Shown here: one piece after another, positions 52,805 through 60,233 of the stretch
How positions within the stretch are numbered: the stretch's first letter is position 1
Layout of the letters: every line of letters begins with the position of its first letter
Source: CBDCCV01 sp965215025
GTDB taxonomy: Bacteria; Bacteroidota; Rhodothermia; Rhodothermales; Salinibacteraceae
Assembly (NCBI GenBank): GCA_965215025.1
Contig: CBDCCV010000002.1
Coordinates: 1,612,001-1,676,000 of the forward strand
DNA: 64,000 bases
Direction: 5' to 3'
Position numbers and translations under genes: made by a program
The notes under the pieces: generated by a model
The model's database searches: none
What the model was told of the DNA's origin: nothing
Seen by the model: only the letters and a program-made list of their open reading frames with translations

Positions 52805-53995
52805 ATGCTCATGGTACGCTTTAGCTTTTGGAGAACCCCAGCGGCCCAGCTCGCGCGGGGGCGCGGCGCGGCGCTCGTGGCGGCGCTGCTTCTGCTCACG
52901 CTTTCCGCCTGCGGGGAGGCGGACTACCGGCCCAACGCCGTGGGACCGGAGGGGCGCATCACCGTCGTCATCGACTCGGCGCGGTGGAACGGGGCCGTGG
53001 GCGAGGCCGTGCGCGAGCACATCGGCACGCCCATCAACACGCTGCCGCAGCCGGAGCCGTCGTTCGAGCTGGAGGTGCGCACGCTCGGCTCCACGTACGA
53101 CCTCGACCAGATCAAGAAGCGCAAAAACGTCCTCCTCGTCGCGCCCCTGAGCGACTCGACGAACGAGGCGCAGGTGCTGCGCTCAAGCCTCTCGGCGGAC
53201 GCGCGCCAGGCCGTCGAGGCGGGCCAGAGCGTCGTGGCGCCACGCTCGGACCTCTGGCGGCGCGGCCAGCAGGTCTTCTACCTCACCGCCGACACGCCCG
53301 AGCGCCTCGCGGAGACGATCCGCCAGCGCGGCGAGAGCATCCGCGACACGTTCAACGTGGTCACGCGCGTGCGCACCGGGGCCGAGATGTTCGAGAAGGG
53401 CCGCCAGTTCGCCCTTGAAGATACGCTCATGCAGAAGCACGACTTCGCCGTGAACGTGCAGCACGACTACTTCATCGCCGTGGACACGGCGACGGACTCG
53501 ACCGGCTTCGTGTGGCTCAGGCGCGTGGTCTCCAGTGAGTCCTGGCGCAGCCTCTTCGTCTACTACCTCGAAGGCGCCGACCCGTCCACCATCACGCCCG
53601 AGTGGGTCCTGGCCACGCGCGACTCGCTCGCGCGCGAGTACCTGCGCGGCAACGTGGACGGCTACACCATGACGGACCGGCGCGGCGCCGGCGGGCGCGA
53701 CTACCTCGACGTGGAGCAGGCCGACTTCCTGGGCCGCTTTGCCTACGAGGCGCGCGGCCTCTGGATCATGGCTGAGCGCGGCGAGGATGGGCAGCCGCAG
53801 CTTTACGGCGGCGGCGGCCCCTTCGTCAACTACACCTTCTACGACCAGGGCCAGGACCGCATCTACATGCTCGACGGGATGGTCTTCGCCCCCGGCTACG
53901 ACAAGCGCGAGTTTTTGCGGCAGATGGAGGTCATCGCCCACACCTTCCGCACGCGCACCGAAAACGGCAGCGGCGCGCTCGCCGCCTCCGAATAA
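52805..53995 (+). CDS. DUF4837 family lipoprotein
   Basis: Bacteroidota-lineage lipoprotein of about 396 residues. I start at ATG 52805 (MLMVRFSFWRTPAAQLARGR), which gives a lipoprotein signal ending in LLLLTLSACGEA, where Cys would be lipidated. A GTG overlapping the trpA stop would add 35 residues of spacer-like sequence. The DUF4837 pattern is visible: GRITVVIDSARWNGAVGEAV, TLPQPEPSFELEVRTLGS and IKKRKNVLLVAPLSDSTNEA, then long beta-rich repeats such as FNVVTRVRTGAEMFEKGRQF and a conserved C-terminal half. The role is unknown, probably in the outer membrane or periplasm. Confidence 0.85.
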   Translation: MLMVRFSFWRTPAAQLARGRGAALVAALLLLTLSACGEADYRPNAVGPEGRITVVIDSARWNGAVGEAVREHIGTPINTLPQPEPSFELEVRTLGSTYDLDQIKKRKNVLLVAPLSDSTNEAQVLRSSLSADARQAVEAGQSVVAPRSDLWRRGQQVFYLTADTPERLAETIRQRGESIRDTFNVVTRVRTGAEMFEKGRQFALEDTLMQKHDFAVNVQHDYFIAVDTATDSTGFVWLRRVVSSESWRSLFVYYLEGADPSTITPEWVLATRDSLAREYLRGNVDGYTMTDRRGAGGRDYLDVEQADFLGRFAYEARGLWIMAERGEDGQPQLYGGGGPFVNYTFYDQGQDRIYMLDGMVFAPGYDKREFLRQMEVIAHTFRTRTENGSGALAASE

Positions 53996-54000
53996 TCCTC

Positions 54001-54028
54001 GTAGGGGCGTATTGCGATACGTCCCTAC
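54001..54028. repeat. GTAGGGGCGTATTGCGATACGTCCCTAC palindrome before hisG
   Basis: A 28-nt palindrome with one mismatch, immediately after the DUF4837 stop and 46 bases before the hisG start. It is the most symmetric copy of the class also found at 42724 and 44950. Confidence 0.92.
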
Positions 54029-54074
54029 GTCACCCTCGACCGATCTCCTCAACCCGGAAAGAAAAAACCACCCG

Positions 54075-55013
54075 ATGTCCACGAACGCCACGCCCACGAC
54101 GCAACCTGCCCCCGCCAAAGACGCCGCGCCAGACGACGCCCGCGCGCTGCGCTTGGGGCTGCCCAAAGGCAGCCTGCAAGACTCCACCTTCGAGCTGATG
54201 CACCGCGCCGGCTACGACTTCAGCGTGTCGAGCCGCTCGTACTTCCCCTCCATCGACGACGAGGAGCTGACGGCCATGCTCGTACGCGCGCAGGAGATGG
54301 CGCGCTACGTCGAGGACGGCACCTTCGACGCCGGGATCACGGGCAAGGACTGGATCATCGAGACGGGGGCCGACGTCGTCCCCGTGGCCGATCTCATCTA
54401 CTCGAAGCGCTCGATGCGCCCCGTGCGCTGGGTCCTGGCCGTACCCGAAAACTCCGCCATCCACTCCGTTGAAGACCTCGAAGGCAAAAAGATCGCCACG
54501 GAGGTCGTGCACATCACGCGGCGCTGGCTCGAAGAACACGGCGTCACGGCCGAGGTCGAGTTCTCCTGGGGCGCCACCGAGGCGAAGTGCCCCGACCTCG
54601 TGGACGCCATCGTGGAGGTGACGGAGACGGGATCAACGCTGCGGCAGAACGGCCTGCGCATCGCCGAGGTCTTGATGGAGTCGAACACGCAGCTTATCGC
54701 CAACAAGGCCGCGTGGGAGAACGACTGGAAGCGGCGCAAGATCGAGAGCATCGCCCTCTTGATGGAAGGCGCCATCCGCGCGGAGGGGCGCGTGGGCCTC
54801 AAGCTCAACGCCACGCGCAAGGACGCCCGAGGGATCATCGACCTCCTCCCCGCCCTCAGGATGCCCACCGTTTCCCCGCTGGCGCTGGGCGAGGACTGGG
54901 TCGCCATCGAGACGGTCGTGGAGGAGCGCACCGTACGCACGCTGATCCCGAAGCTCAAGCGCGCCGGCGCTGAGGGCATCATCGAGTACGCCTTGAACAA
55001 GATCATCCCGTGA
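54075..55013 (+). CDS. hisG: ATP phosphoribosyltransferase (long form)
   Basis: First enzyme of histidine synthesis, joining ATP and PRPP; 312 residues, so the long form with a C-terminal ACT-like regulatory domain that binds histidine. The start is MSTNATPTTQPAPAKDAAPD, a disordered head, followed by RLGLPKGSLQDSTFELMHRA. The catalytic region DAGITGKDWIIETGADVVPV and the PRPP motif VEVTETGSTLRQNGLRIAEV are present, and the regulatory domain begins near LKLNATRKDARGIIDLLPAL. No other his genes lie nearby. It shares the plus-strand unit after the trp cluster. Confidence 0.97.
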   Translation: MSTNATPTTQPAPAKDAAPDDARALRLGLPKGSLQDSTFELMHRAGYDFSVSSRSYFPSIDDEELTAMLVRAQEMARYVEDGTFDAGITGKDWIIETGADVVPVADLIYSKRSMRPVRWVLAVPENSAIHSVEDLEGKKIATEVVHITRRWLEEHGVTAEVEFSWGATEAKCPDLVDAIVEVTETGSTLRQNGLRIAEVLMESNTQLIANKAAWENDWKRRKIESIALLMEGAIRAEGRVGLKLNATRKDARGIIDLLPALRMPTVSPLALGEDWVAIETVVEERTVRTLIPKLKRAGAEGIIEYALNKIIP

Positions 55014-55432
55014 TGAGGAATCGAAGCGTGGAAGAGACGACGAATGGAGGGCGGGAGCGTCGTTTCCGTCGTCCCGTCCGCTCATTGTTTCTCCTTTACG
55101 CGCTGGCCCTCGCCCTCGTCGCGCTGCCGGCGTGCTCGGCCCTGCCGTCGGAGGAACCGCCCGTGGCCGACTCCACGCTCGTGGACGTCTTGATCGAGCT
55201 GCACCTGGCCAAGGCGCGCGCCGAGACGCAGCCGGGCGAGGCGCCGGACCTGCGCGAGGCCGTCCTCACGCGCTACGGCCTGAGCGAAGCCCGCTTCAAC
55301 GCCGCGATGGACTACTACGCCGAGCACCCCGAAGAATACCTCGACCTCTACGACACCGTCCTGGACCGCTTCGGCGAGGAGCGCGCCGCCCTCAACGCTA
55401 CGCCCTACGACACGCTCGGCAACGGGCAGTGA
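55013..55432 (+). CDS. DUF4296 family lipoprotein
   Basis: A 139-residue protein from ATG 55013, overlapping the hisG stop. Residues 1-40 are a basic stretch plus a lipoprotein signal (SLFLLYALALALVALPACSA, with Cys in the LPAC lipobox). The DUF4296 domain follows: STLVDVLIELHLAKARAETQ, VLTRYGLSEARFNAAMDYYA and EEYLDLYDTVLDRFGEERAA, the pattern of Bacteroidota lipoproteins of unknown function. The basic N-terminal segment overlaps a GACGACG-type palindrome at 55025-55070. It is the last gene before the attC-bearing insert. Confidence 0.8.
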   Translation: MRNRSVEETTNGGRERRFRRPVRSLFLLYALALALVALPACSALPSEEPPVADSTLVDVLIELHLAKARAETQPGEAPDLREAVLTRYGLSEARFNAAMDYYAEHPEEYLDLYDTVLDRFGEERAALNATPYDTLGNGQ

Positions 55433-55584
55433 GAGGCGCATTGCTGTGCAGAAGGCGGCGCCAGGGCGTCTTCCACGCAGCAGAATACCTCGCGCTTTAC
55501 AGATGTAGAAAGCGCGTGCTATACGGACTCGTTCCGCTCAATACCTGTTATGCAGCCAAAGCACAATGCTATAAAAGAAGTTCA

Positions 55585-56712
55585 ATGAGCACCATCCCAA
55601 ACGAGCTTTTTGAGATCGCAGAGCGACTTGAAGGCGTCGCTATTAAACTGGAACTCCCTGAGGTAGATAGCCCTCTTGAGCGTCTTGAAAATGCTGCCAC
55701 AGAAGTAGGGAAAGCTTGGTCTGGTTCGTGGCTTGGTTATCACTCTCGCGTTTACTATCAAGGGCTGCACACACCGCCACCCGGAGCTCGCTTCAGCCAG
55801 GAATGGGGACTGAAAAACGATGTCTTTATGCGGGAGACGGTAGGTGACTGGGTTGAGTTCGACTATGAATCGGTTCGGCAAGCTATTTTGGATCGCGCAG
55901 GCAATCCAGATTTATCGCAGGCTGAAGAAATAGCAAAGGAAGCCAAGTCAGTATTCGAGGATAAACGTGCAGAAATTATATCTCTGTTGACGACGGTACT
56001 GACAGAACGCGATGACTCCTTTATCTCTAATCTGAAAAGTGAAGCCGAATCAGCGAAGATCTTCCACGGAGCGGATTTCGTCAAGTATTTCCAGCCATCA
56101 GGCAAATTCATGTCCAGGGACATGGTTGCCATAGGTCAGGGAATCCATACTCCTCCACATTTTGCTGTGATCGCTGATGTGATGGCCATTCGGCATCCTA
56201 TCTCGGCATGTAAGGACTTGGCAAAAGTTGCACAGCGTGCTGCCTCTCATCTAGCAAAGCGAGAGAGGTACGCCCGGAAGAATACAGAAATCGGAACCAA
56301 TGTATTCATTGGTCATGGGCGGTCTCATCTTTGGAAAGATTTAAAAGACTTCATACAAGATCGGCTAGGACTGCCTTGGGACGAATTTAATCGAGTCCCG
56401 GTTGCTGGCATTACAAACATTGCTCGCCTCTCGCAAATGTTGGACGATGCAGCCATCGCGTTCTTGGTAATGACTGCTGAGGATGAGCAGATGGATGGAA
56501 AAGTTCACGCTCGAATGAACGTAGTACATGAGGCGGGTCTGTTCCAGGGAAGGCTGGGCTTCACACGAGCAATTGTATTGCTTGAGGAAGGCTGTGAAGA
56601 GTTTTCCAATATACAGGGATTAGGACAAATTCGATTTCCTCAAGGCAATATCAAAGCAGCCTTCGAAGACGTAAGACAGGTTCTGGAGCGCGAAGAACTG
56701 ATTGTCAATTAG
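55585..56712 (+). CDS. TIR-like (PF10137-type) nucleotide-binding protein, probable anti-phage effector
   Basis: A 375-residue cytoplasmic protein from ATG 55585 (MSTIPNELFEIAERLEGVAI). The N-terminal 220 residues are not recognised (helical, including EEIAKEAKSVFEDKRAEIIS). From about residue 233 a TIR-like domain of the COG4271/PF10137 group is evident: TEIGTNVFIGHGRSHLWKDL, then AAIAFLVMTAEDEQMDG, ARMNVVHEAGLFQGRLGFTR, AIVLLEEGCEEF and SNIQGLGQIRFPQGNI. Relatives of this domain are NAD-cleaving effectors in CBASS/Pycsar-type defence. The Glu in VVHEAGLFQG is a candidate catalytic residue. No cyclase gene accompanies it, so either the N-terminal domain senses infection or the trigger is elsewhere. 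Base composition (about 48% GC) contrasts with its flanks. Confidence 0.85.
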   Translation: MSTIPNELFEIAERLEGVAIKLELPEVDSPLERLENAATEVGKAWSGSWLGYHSRVYYQGLHTPPPGARFSQEWGLKNDVFMRETVGDWVEFDYESVRQAILDRAGNPDLSQAEEIAKEAKSVFEDKRAEIISLLTTVLTERDDSFISNLKSEAESAKIFHGADFVKYFQPSGKFMSRDMVAIGQGIHTPPHFAVIADVMAIRHPISACKDLAKVAQRAASHLAKRERYARKNTEIGTNVFIGHGRSHLWKDLKDFIQDRLGLPWDEFNRVPVAGITNIARLSQMLDDAAIAFLVMTAEDEQMDGKVHARMNVVHEAGLFQGRLGFTRAIVLLEEGCEEFSNIQGLGQIRFPQGNIKAAFEDVRQVLEREELIVN

Positions 56713-56723
56713 GGTCGAAAAGG

Positions 56724-56868
56724 CTGCATAACAACTGCATCAACGCGGACGCAAAGCAGGTCGGCGTTTTTCGAACCGCCTTGCTCCGCGTATCTCATAT
56801 CGCTATTTTGATATCTCATATCGCTATTTTGAACAGAGTGCCCCGTATGCTTTGCGCCGGTTATGCAG
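56724..56868 (+). other. attC-like recombination site
   Basis: 145 bp bounded by the inverted repeats CTGCATAAC (56724-56732) and GTTATGCAG (56860-56868), the R''/R' positions of an attC. Inside, CGCGGA (56744-56749) and TCCGCG (56785-56790) and the CGCAAAGCA/TGCTTTGCG pair (56750-56758 and 56848-56856) give the extended hairpin expected of folded attC strands. A perfect 21-bp tandem duplication (56791-56811 and 56812-56832) lengthens the site; without it, it would be about 124 bp, within the usual attC range. Confidence 0.75.
56791..56832. repeat. 21-bp perfect tandem duplication inside the attC-like site
   Basis: Two identical copies of a 21-mer beginning TATCTCATATCGC. They sit in the variable central part of the attC-like structure, where size variation is common. 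Confidence 0.95.
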
Positions 56869-56874
56869 GGGCCG

Positions 56875-58893
56875 TTATGTTCTCCACCGCCCCCCCCGCT
56901 TGCGCGCCTTCCCCGTCAGCCCGAAGCGCTCTTCCAGCGGGTCGTCGAGGCGGAGGTAGCCTTCCTCCACGAGCCAGGCCACGAGCGCGTCGAGGCGTTG
57001 TGCGGAGGCCGGGTCCTCTTCATCGGCGAACCAGTCGGCGCGGCGCGGCTCGTCGTAAGCGCGTTGGAGGATGCGGCGCAGGAGCGGCTCGTCCTCGGGC
57101 GTGATGGCGGGCGGGCGGTGGCGGCCCAGGCACACGTCGCACTTCCCGCAGCGCTCGGGCGCGCGCTCGCCGAAGTAGGCCAAAAGCTGCTGCCGGCGGC
57201 AGGCGATGGAATGGGCGTAGCGCAGGAGGTCGTCCAGGCGGCGCTCGGCGCGTTGGCGCGCGCGCAGGACCGTCTTCCCATCGATGGGAATGCTTTGCGT
57301 GCGCGGGTGCAGCAGCTCGACGCGCACGCCGGCGCCCGGCGGCTGCCAGTCAATGAGGCCGCGCTCGGCTAGGAAGCCCAGCCCCTTGAGCACGCGCGCG
57401 CGGCTCAGCCTGGTGCGCTTCTCCAAGAGGCGCACGTCGAACGGCCACCACTCGGCAAAGGCGTCGGCGTGGACGGTGCGCAAAAGCGTCTGGATGAACC
57501 GGGCAAGCGCGCGGTTGGGCGACTTCTCGGCGTGGCGGCGTGTGGCGTCGGCGCTCTGGGCGAAGCGGATGAGGCCGCGGTGGCGGCGGCGCGGGAGCAT
57601 CTGCAAGGCCTCGTGCCGCTCCAGGAGGTCGAGCGCCGAGCGGATTTTTCCGTGCGCAAACCCAGTGAGCCGCCCCACCGCGTCGAAGCTGACGGGCACG
57701 GGCTTGTCCGGCAGGACGCCCAGCGGCACCTGGCCCAGGTTGCAGACGGCGCGGTAGACGGCCTGCACGTCCGCCGCGCTCGGGTGCGAGGCTTCGATGA
57801 GGGCGCGTTGCGTGCCAGCATCGGAGGGCTGGTGCAGGAGCACGGCGTAGGCCGTCTGTCCATCGCGCCCGGCGCGGCCCGCTTCCTGGTAGTACGCCTC
57901 AAGGGACGCCGGCACGTCCACGTGGATCACGAAGCGCACGTCCGCCTTGTCGATCCCCATGCCAAAGGCGTTCGTCGCCACGATGAGGCGCGTCTCGCCG
58001 CCGATCCACTTCTCCTGCACGCCCTCGCGCTCGTCTGATCTCATGCCGCCGTGGTAGTGCGCGGCGCTCTCGCCCTGAACGCGCAGCCATGCCGCCCATT
58101 CCTCGGTGGCGCGGCGCGTGGCGGCGTAGAGGATGCCGCTTCCTTCCACGCGCTTTACCACGCGGCGCACCTGCTGGCGCTTCCCTTCCGTCTGGAAGAT
58201 GGACCAGACGAGGCTGGGCCGGTCGAACCCCTTCACCACGCGCACGGGGTCGTGCAGGTCGAGGTGGCGGATGATGTCCTGCCGCACCTCCGGCGGCGCC
58301 GTGGCCGTGACGGCCATCACCGGCGGATCGCCAAGCCGCGCGCGCGCCTCGGGGATGCGCAGGTAGTCGGGCCGGAAGTGGTGCCCCCACTCGCTGATGC
58401 AGTGCGCCTCGTCCACGGCCAGGAGCGCCACGTCGAGGCGCTCGGCGCGCGCTAAGAACAGCTCGGACTGCAGCCTTTCGGGCGCGACGTAGAGCAGGCG
58501 GTAGCGGCCGAACTCGGCGTCCGTCCAGCGCTGGTCGATGACGCGGCTCGAGAGCGTGCTGTTGATGAACGCCGCCGCGATGCCGCGCGCCTTCAGGCCC
58601 GCTACCTGGTCCTGCATCAGCGCGATGAGCGGCGAGACGACGAGCGTGAACCCCTCCTGCATCAGCGCCGGCACCTGGTAGCAGACGCTCTTGCCGCCGC
58701 CGGTGGGCAGGATCGCCAGCACGTCGCGCCCATCGAGCGCCGCCGCGATGGCCTCCCACTGCCCCGGCCGGAAGCCGCCGTGCCCCCAATGGTCACGCAG
58801 CACGGCTTCTGCCTCTGCGCGCTGCGACTGATGCTTGATGGCGGATTCTTCCACGGAATGCGGTTCGCGTCGAGGGGCGGATGGACCTATCAA
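56875..58893 (-). CDS. recQ: ATP-dependent DNA helicase RecQ
   Basis: 3'-5' DNA helicase for recombination and repair, 672 residues. Helicase motifs are in order: LAILPTGGGKSVCYQVP (Walker A, about residues 57-73), VVSPLIALMQDQVAGLK, LLAVDEAHCISEWGHHFRPD (DEAH plus the aromatic loop), MAVTATAPPEVR, and motifs V/VI (LIVATNAFGMGIDKADVRFV, YYQEAGRAGRDGQTAYAVLL). The RQC zinc cysteines lie near CRRQQLLAYFGE and CGKCDVCLG. No HRDC domain is present. The stop at 56875 lies within GTTATG next to the attC-like site, so the cassette stands directly against the end of recQ. Confidence 0.96.
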   Translation of the reverse strand: MIGPSAPRREPHSVEESAIKHQSQRAEAEAVLRDHWGHGGFRPGQWEAIAAALDGRDVLAILPTGGGKSVCYQVPALMQEGFTLVVSPLIALMQDQVAGLKARGIAAAFINSTLSSRVIDQRWTDAEFGRYRLLYVAPERLQSELFLARAERLDVALLAVDEAHCISEWGHHFRPDYLRIPEARARLGDPPVMAVTATAPPEVRQDIIRHLDLHDPVRVVKGFDRPSLVWSIFQTEGKRQQVRRVVKRVEGSGILYAATRRATEEWAAWLRVQGESAAHYHGGMRSDEREGVQEKWIGGETRLIVATNAFGMGIDKADVRFVIHVDVPASLEAYYQEAGRAGRDGQTAYAVLLHQPSDAGTQRALIEASHPSAADVQAVYRAVCNLGQVPLGVLPDKPVPVSFDAVGRLTGFAHGKIRSALDLLERHEALQMLPRRRHRGLIRFAQSADATRRHAEKSPNRALARFIQTLLRTVHADAFAEWWPFDVRLLEKRTRLSRARVLKGLGFLAERGLIDWQPPGAGVRVELLHPRTQSIPIDGKTVLRARQRAERRLDDLLRYAHSIACRRQQLLAYFGERAPERCGKCDVCLGRHRPPAITPEDEPLLRRILQRAYDEPRRADWFADEEDPASAQRLDALVAWLVEEGYLRLDDPLEERFGLTGKARKRGGRWRT

Positions 58894-59193
58894 GATACCA
58901 CAGACTCGCGCAAATGGTTATCCTGAGCAAAGGATCTCCTACGTTGCAGTAAACCTCGGCGCGCGAGGTTTTTCCACGGAGCCTGCCGAGCCTGCCCCGG
59001 CAGAGTTTACCAGAGTTCACCCCGCTCAGCGGGGGCGCCGGGGAGCACTCGATGCGGGATCGGAATGACGGAGTAGAGATTCGCGCGCGCCCTGGCCGTT
59101 TCCAAACATGCCTCACGTCGCGGCCACGGTGGAAAACGGGCAAGCGCATCGGTTTCTTGAGCGTTCCGCCTGCCCGCGCAAAGCTCCAATTTC
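58894..59193. other. 300-bp divergent spacer recQ / glycosyltransferase
   Basis: No gene seen. It contains a hairpin AACCTCG/CGAGGTT (58952-58970) followed by TTTTT on the plus strand, which looks like an intrinsic terminator although no plus-strand gene precedes it. Words such as TTATCCTGAGCAAAGGATC and GGGATCGGAATGACGGAG resemble a degenerate intergenic repeat of the kind scattered through many Bacteroidota-related genomes. Confidence 0.6.
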
Positions 59194-60225
59194 ATGCCCG
59201 CCGACTCCCCGCGCGTCTCCGTCATCATCGTTTCCTGGAACGCACTCGCGCTCCTGCAAAAGTGCCTCCCCTCCGTGGCGCAGACGGACTACCCCAACCT
59301 CGAACTCATCCTGGCCGACAACGCCTCGGAGGACGATTCCGCAGCGTGGGTCGAGGCGCGTTATCCCGAAGTCAACATCGTGCGCCATCCGGATAACTGG
59401 CTCTTCTGCCGAGGCAACAACGAGGCCATTCGCCACGCCACGGGCAAGTACGTCCTCCTCCTCAACAACGACGTCGAGGTGCCGCCGGGCTGGCTCCGTC
59501 CGCTCGTTGAGACGATGGAAAACGATCCGCACGTAGGCGCCGCGCAGCCGAAGCTGCTCCAGTACGCGGATCGCGGGCGCTTCGAGTACGCCGGCGCAGC
59601 GGGCGGCTTTATCGACTGCGTAGGCTATCCGTTCACGCGCGGGCGCCTTTTCGACACGATGGAAAAGGACCGGGGGCAGTACGACGACGCGCGCGACGTC
59701 TTCTGGGCCACCGGCGCGGCGCTCATGCTGCGGCGCGCGGCGCTCGATGAGGTGGGCCTCTTGGACGAGCGCTTCGAGATGCACATGGAGGAGATCGACC
59801 TCTGCTGGCGGCTCTGGCGAGCGGGCTGGCGCGTGCGCGTCGAGCCGCGGAGCGAGGCGTACCACCTCGGCGGAAGCTCGCTGCCACAGGGGTCGCCCCG
59901 GAAGGCGTTCTACAACTTCCGCAACAGCCTGCTCATGCTCTACAAAAACCTGCCGCCGGCCGTCTGGCGTCGCACGTTCCCGCTGCGGATCGCCCTCGAC
60001 GCGGCGGCGATGGCACGCGCGCTCCTCGCCGGACGCTTCGGTGAGGCGGGCGCCATCCTCCGCGCCTACCGCGATGCGCATCGGCTCCACAGGCGCTATA
60101 AGAGCGAGCGCCCGTCCGAAAGCGAAACGCCCGTCCTGCCGCCGTACCGCGGCCTCGTCGCCTGGGACTACTTTGCGCGCGGGCGACGCCGCTTTAGCGA
60201 ACTGGCGCCGGAGCGCTTTCGCTGA
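59194..60225 (+). CDS. family 2 glycosyltransferase
   Basis: A 343-residue GT-A fold enzyme, probably for surface glycan assembly. It starts MPADSPRVSVIIVSWNALAL with the nucleotide-binding strand. The donor-binding region is ELILADNASEDDSAAWVEAR (Asp pair) and the DxD-type metal site is YVLLLNNDVEVPPGWLRPLV. FWATGAALMLRRAALDEVGL and EEIDLCWRLWRAGWRVRVEP (catalytic-base region, ED-type) follow, as in rhamnosyltransferase-like members. The C-terminal 80 residues are basic and helical, possibly membrane-associated. Sugar specificity is not deducible. It converges with the next gene across nine bases. Confidence 0.92.
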   Translation: MPADSPRVSVIIVSWNALALLQKCLPSVAQTDYPNLELILADNASEDDSAAWVEARYPEVNIVRHPDNWLFCRGNNEAIRHATGKYVLLLNNDVEVPPGWLRPLVETMENDPHVGAAQPKLLQYADRGRFEYAGAAGGFIDCVGYPFTRGRLFDTMEKDRGQYDDARDVFWATGAALMLRRAALDEVGLLDERFEMHMEEIDLCWRLWRAGWRVRVEPRSEAYHLGGSSLPQGSPRKAFYNFRNSLLMLYKNLPPAVWRRTFPLRIALDAAAMARALLAGRFGEAGAILRAYRDAHRLHRRYKSERPSESETPVLPPYRGLVAWDYFARGRRRFSELAPERFR

Positions 60226-60233
60226 GCCGCCCG

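Larger units (their letters stand above)
55548..56860 (+). mobile_element. solitary integron-type gene cassette (TIR-like gene plus attC-like site)
   Basis: A 1.3-kb insert between the DUF4296 and recQ genes, visibly AT-richer than its neighbours. The recombination-type motif G/TTATGCAG occurs at both ends: 55547-55555 on the left and 56860-56868 on the right. The right one forms a 9-bp inverted repeat with CTGCATAAC at 56724-56732, as in attC R'' and R' boxes. Everything between the two G/TT points (55548-56860) would be the cassette. It holds one gene, promoterless in appearance, reading towards the attC-like site as in typical cassettes. No integron integrase is present in the window. Identity as a cassette is inferred from the ends and layout. 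Confidence 0.75.

Noticed and set aside
55433..55546. A second attC-like site on the left side of the TIR-like gene
   Set aside because: The right-end motif GTTATGCAG is present, but no matching R''-type AAC box or inner stems were found upstream; there is only an unrelated CGCGCTTT/AAAGCGCG hairpin.
55132..55584. N-terminal extension of the TIR-like protein back into the DUF4296 gene
   Set aside because: Composition is Arg/Pro-rich and out of frame with DUF4296, and it crosses the putative cassette boundary.
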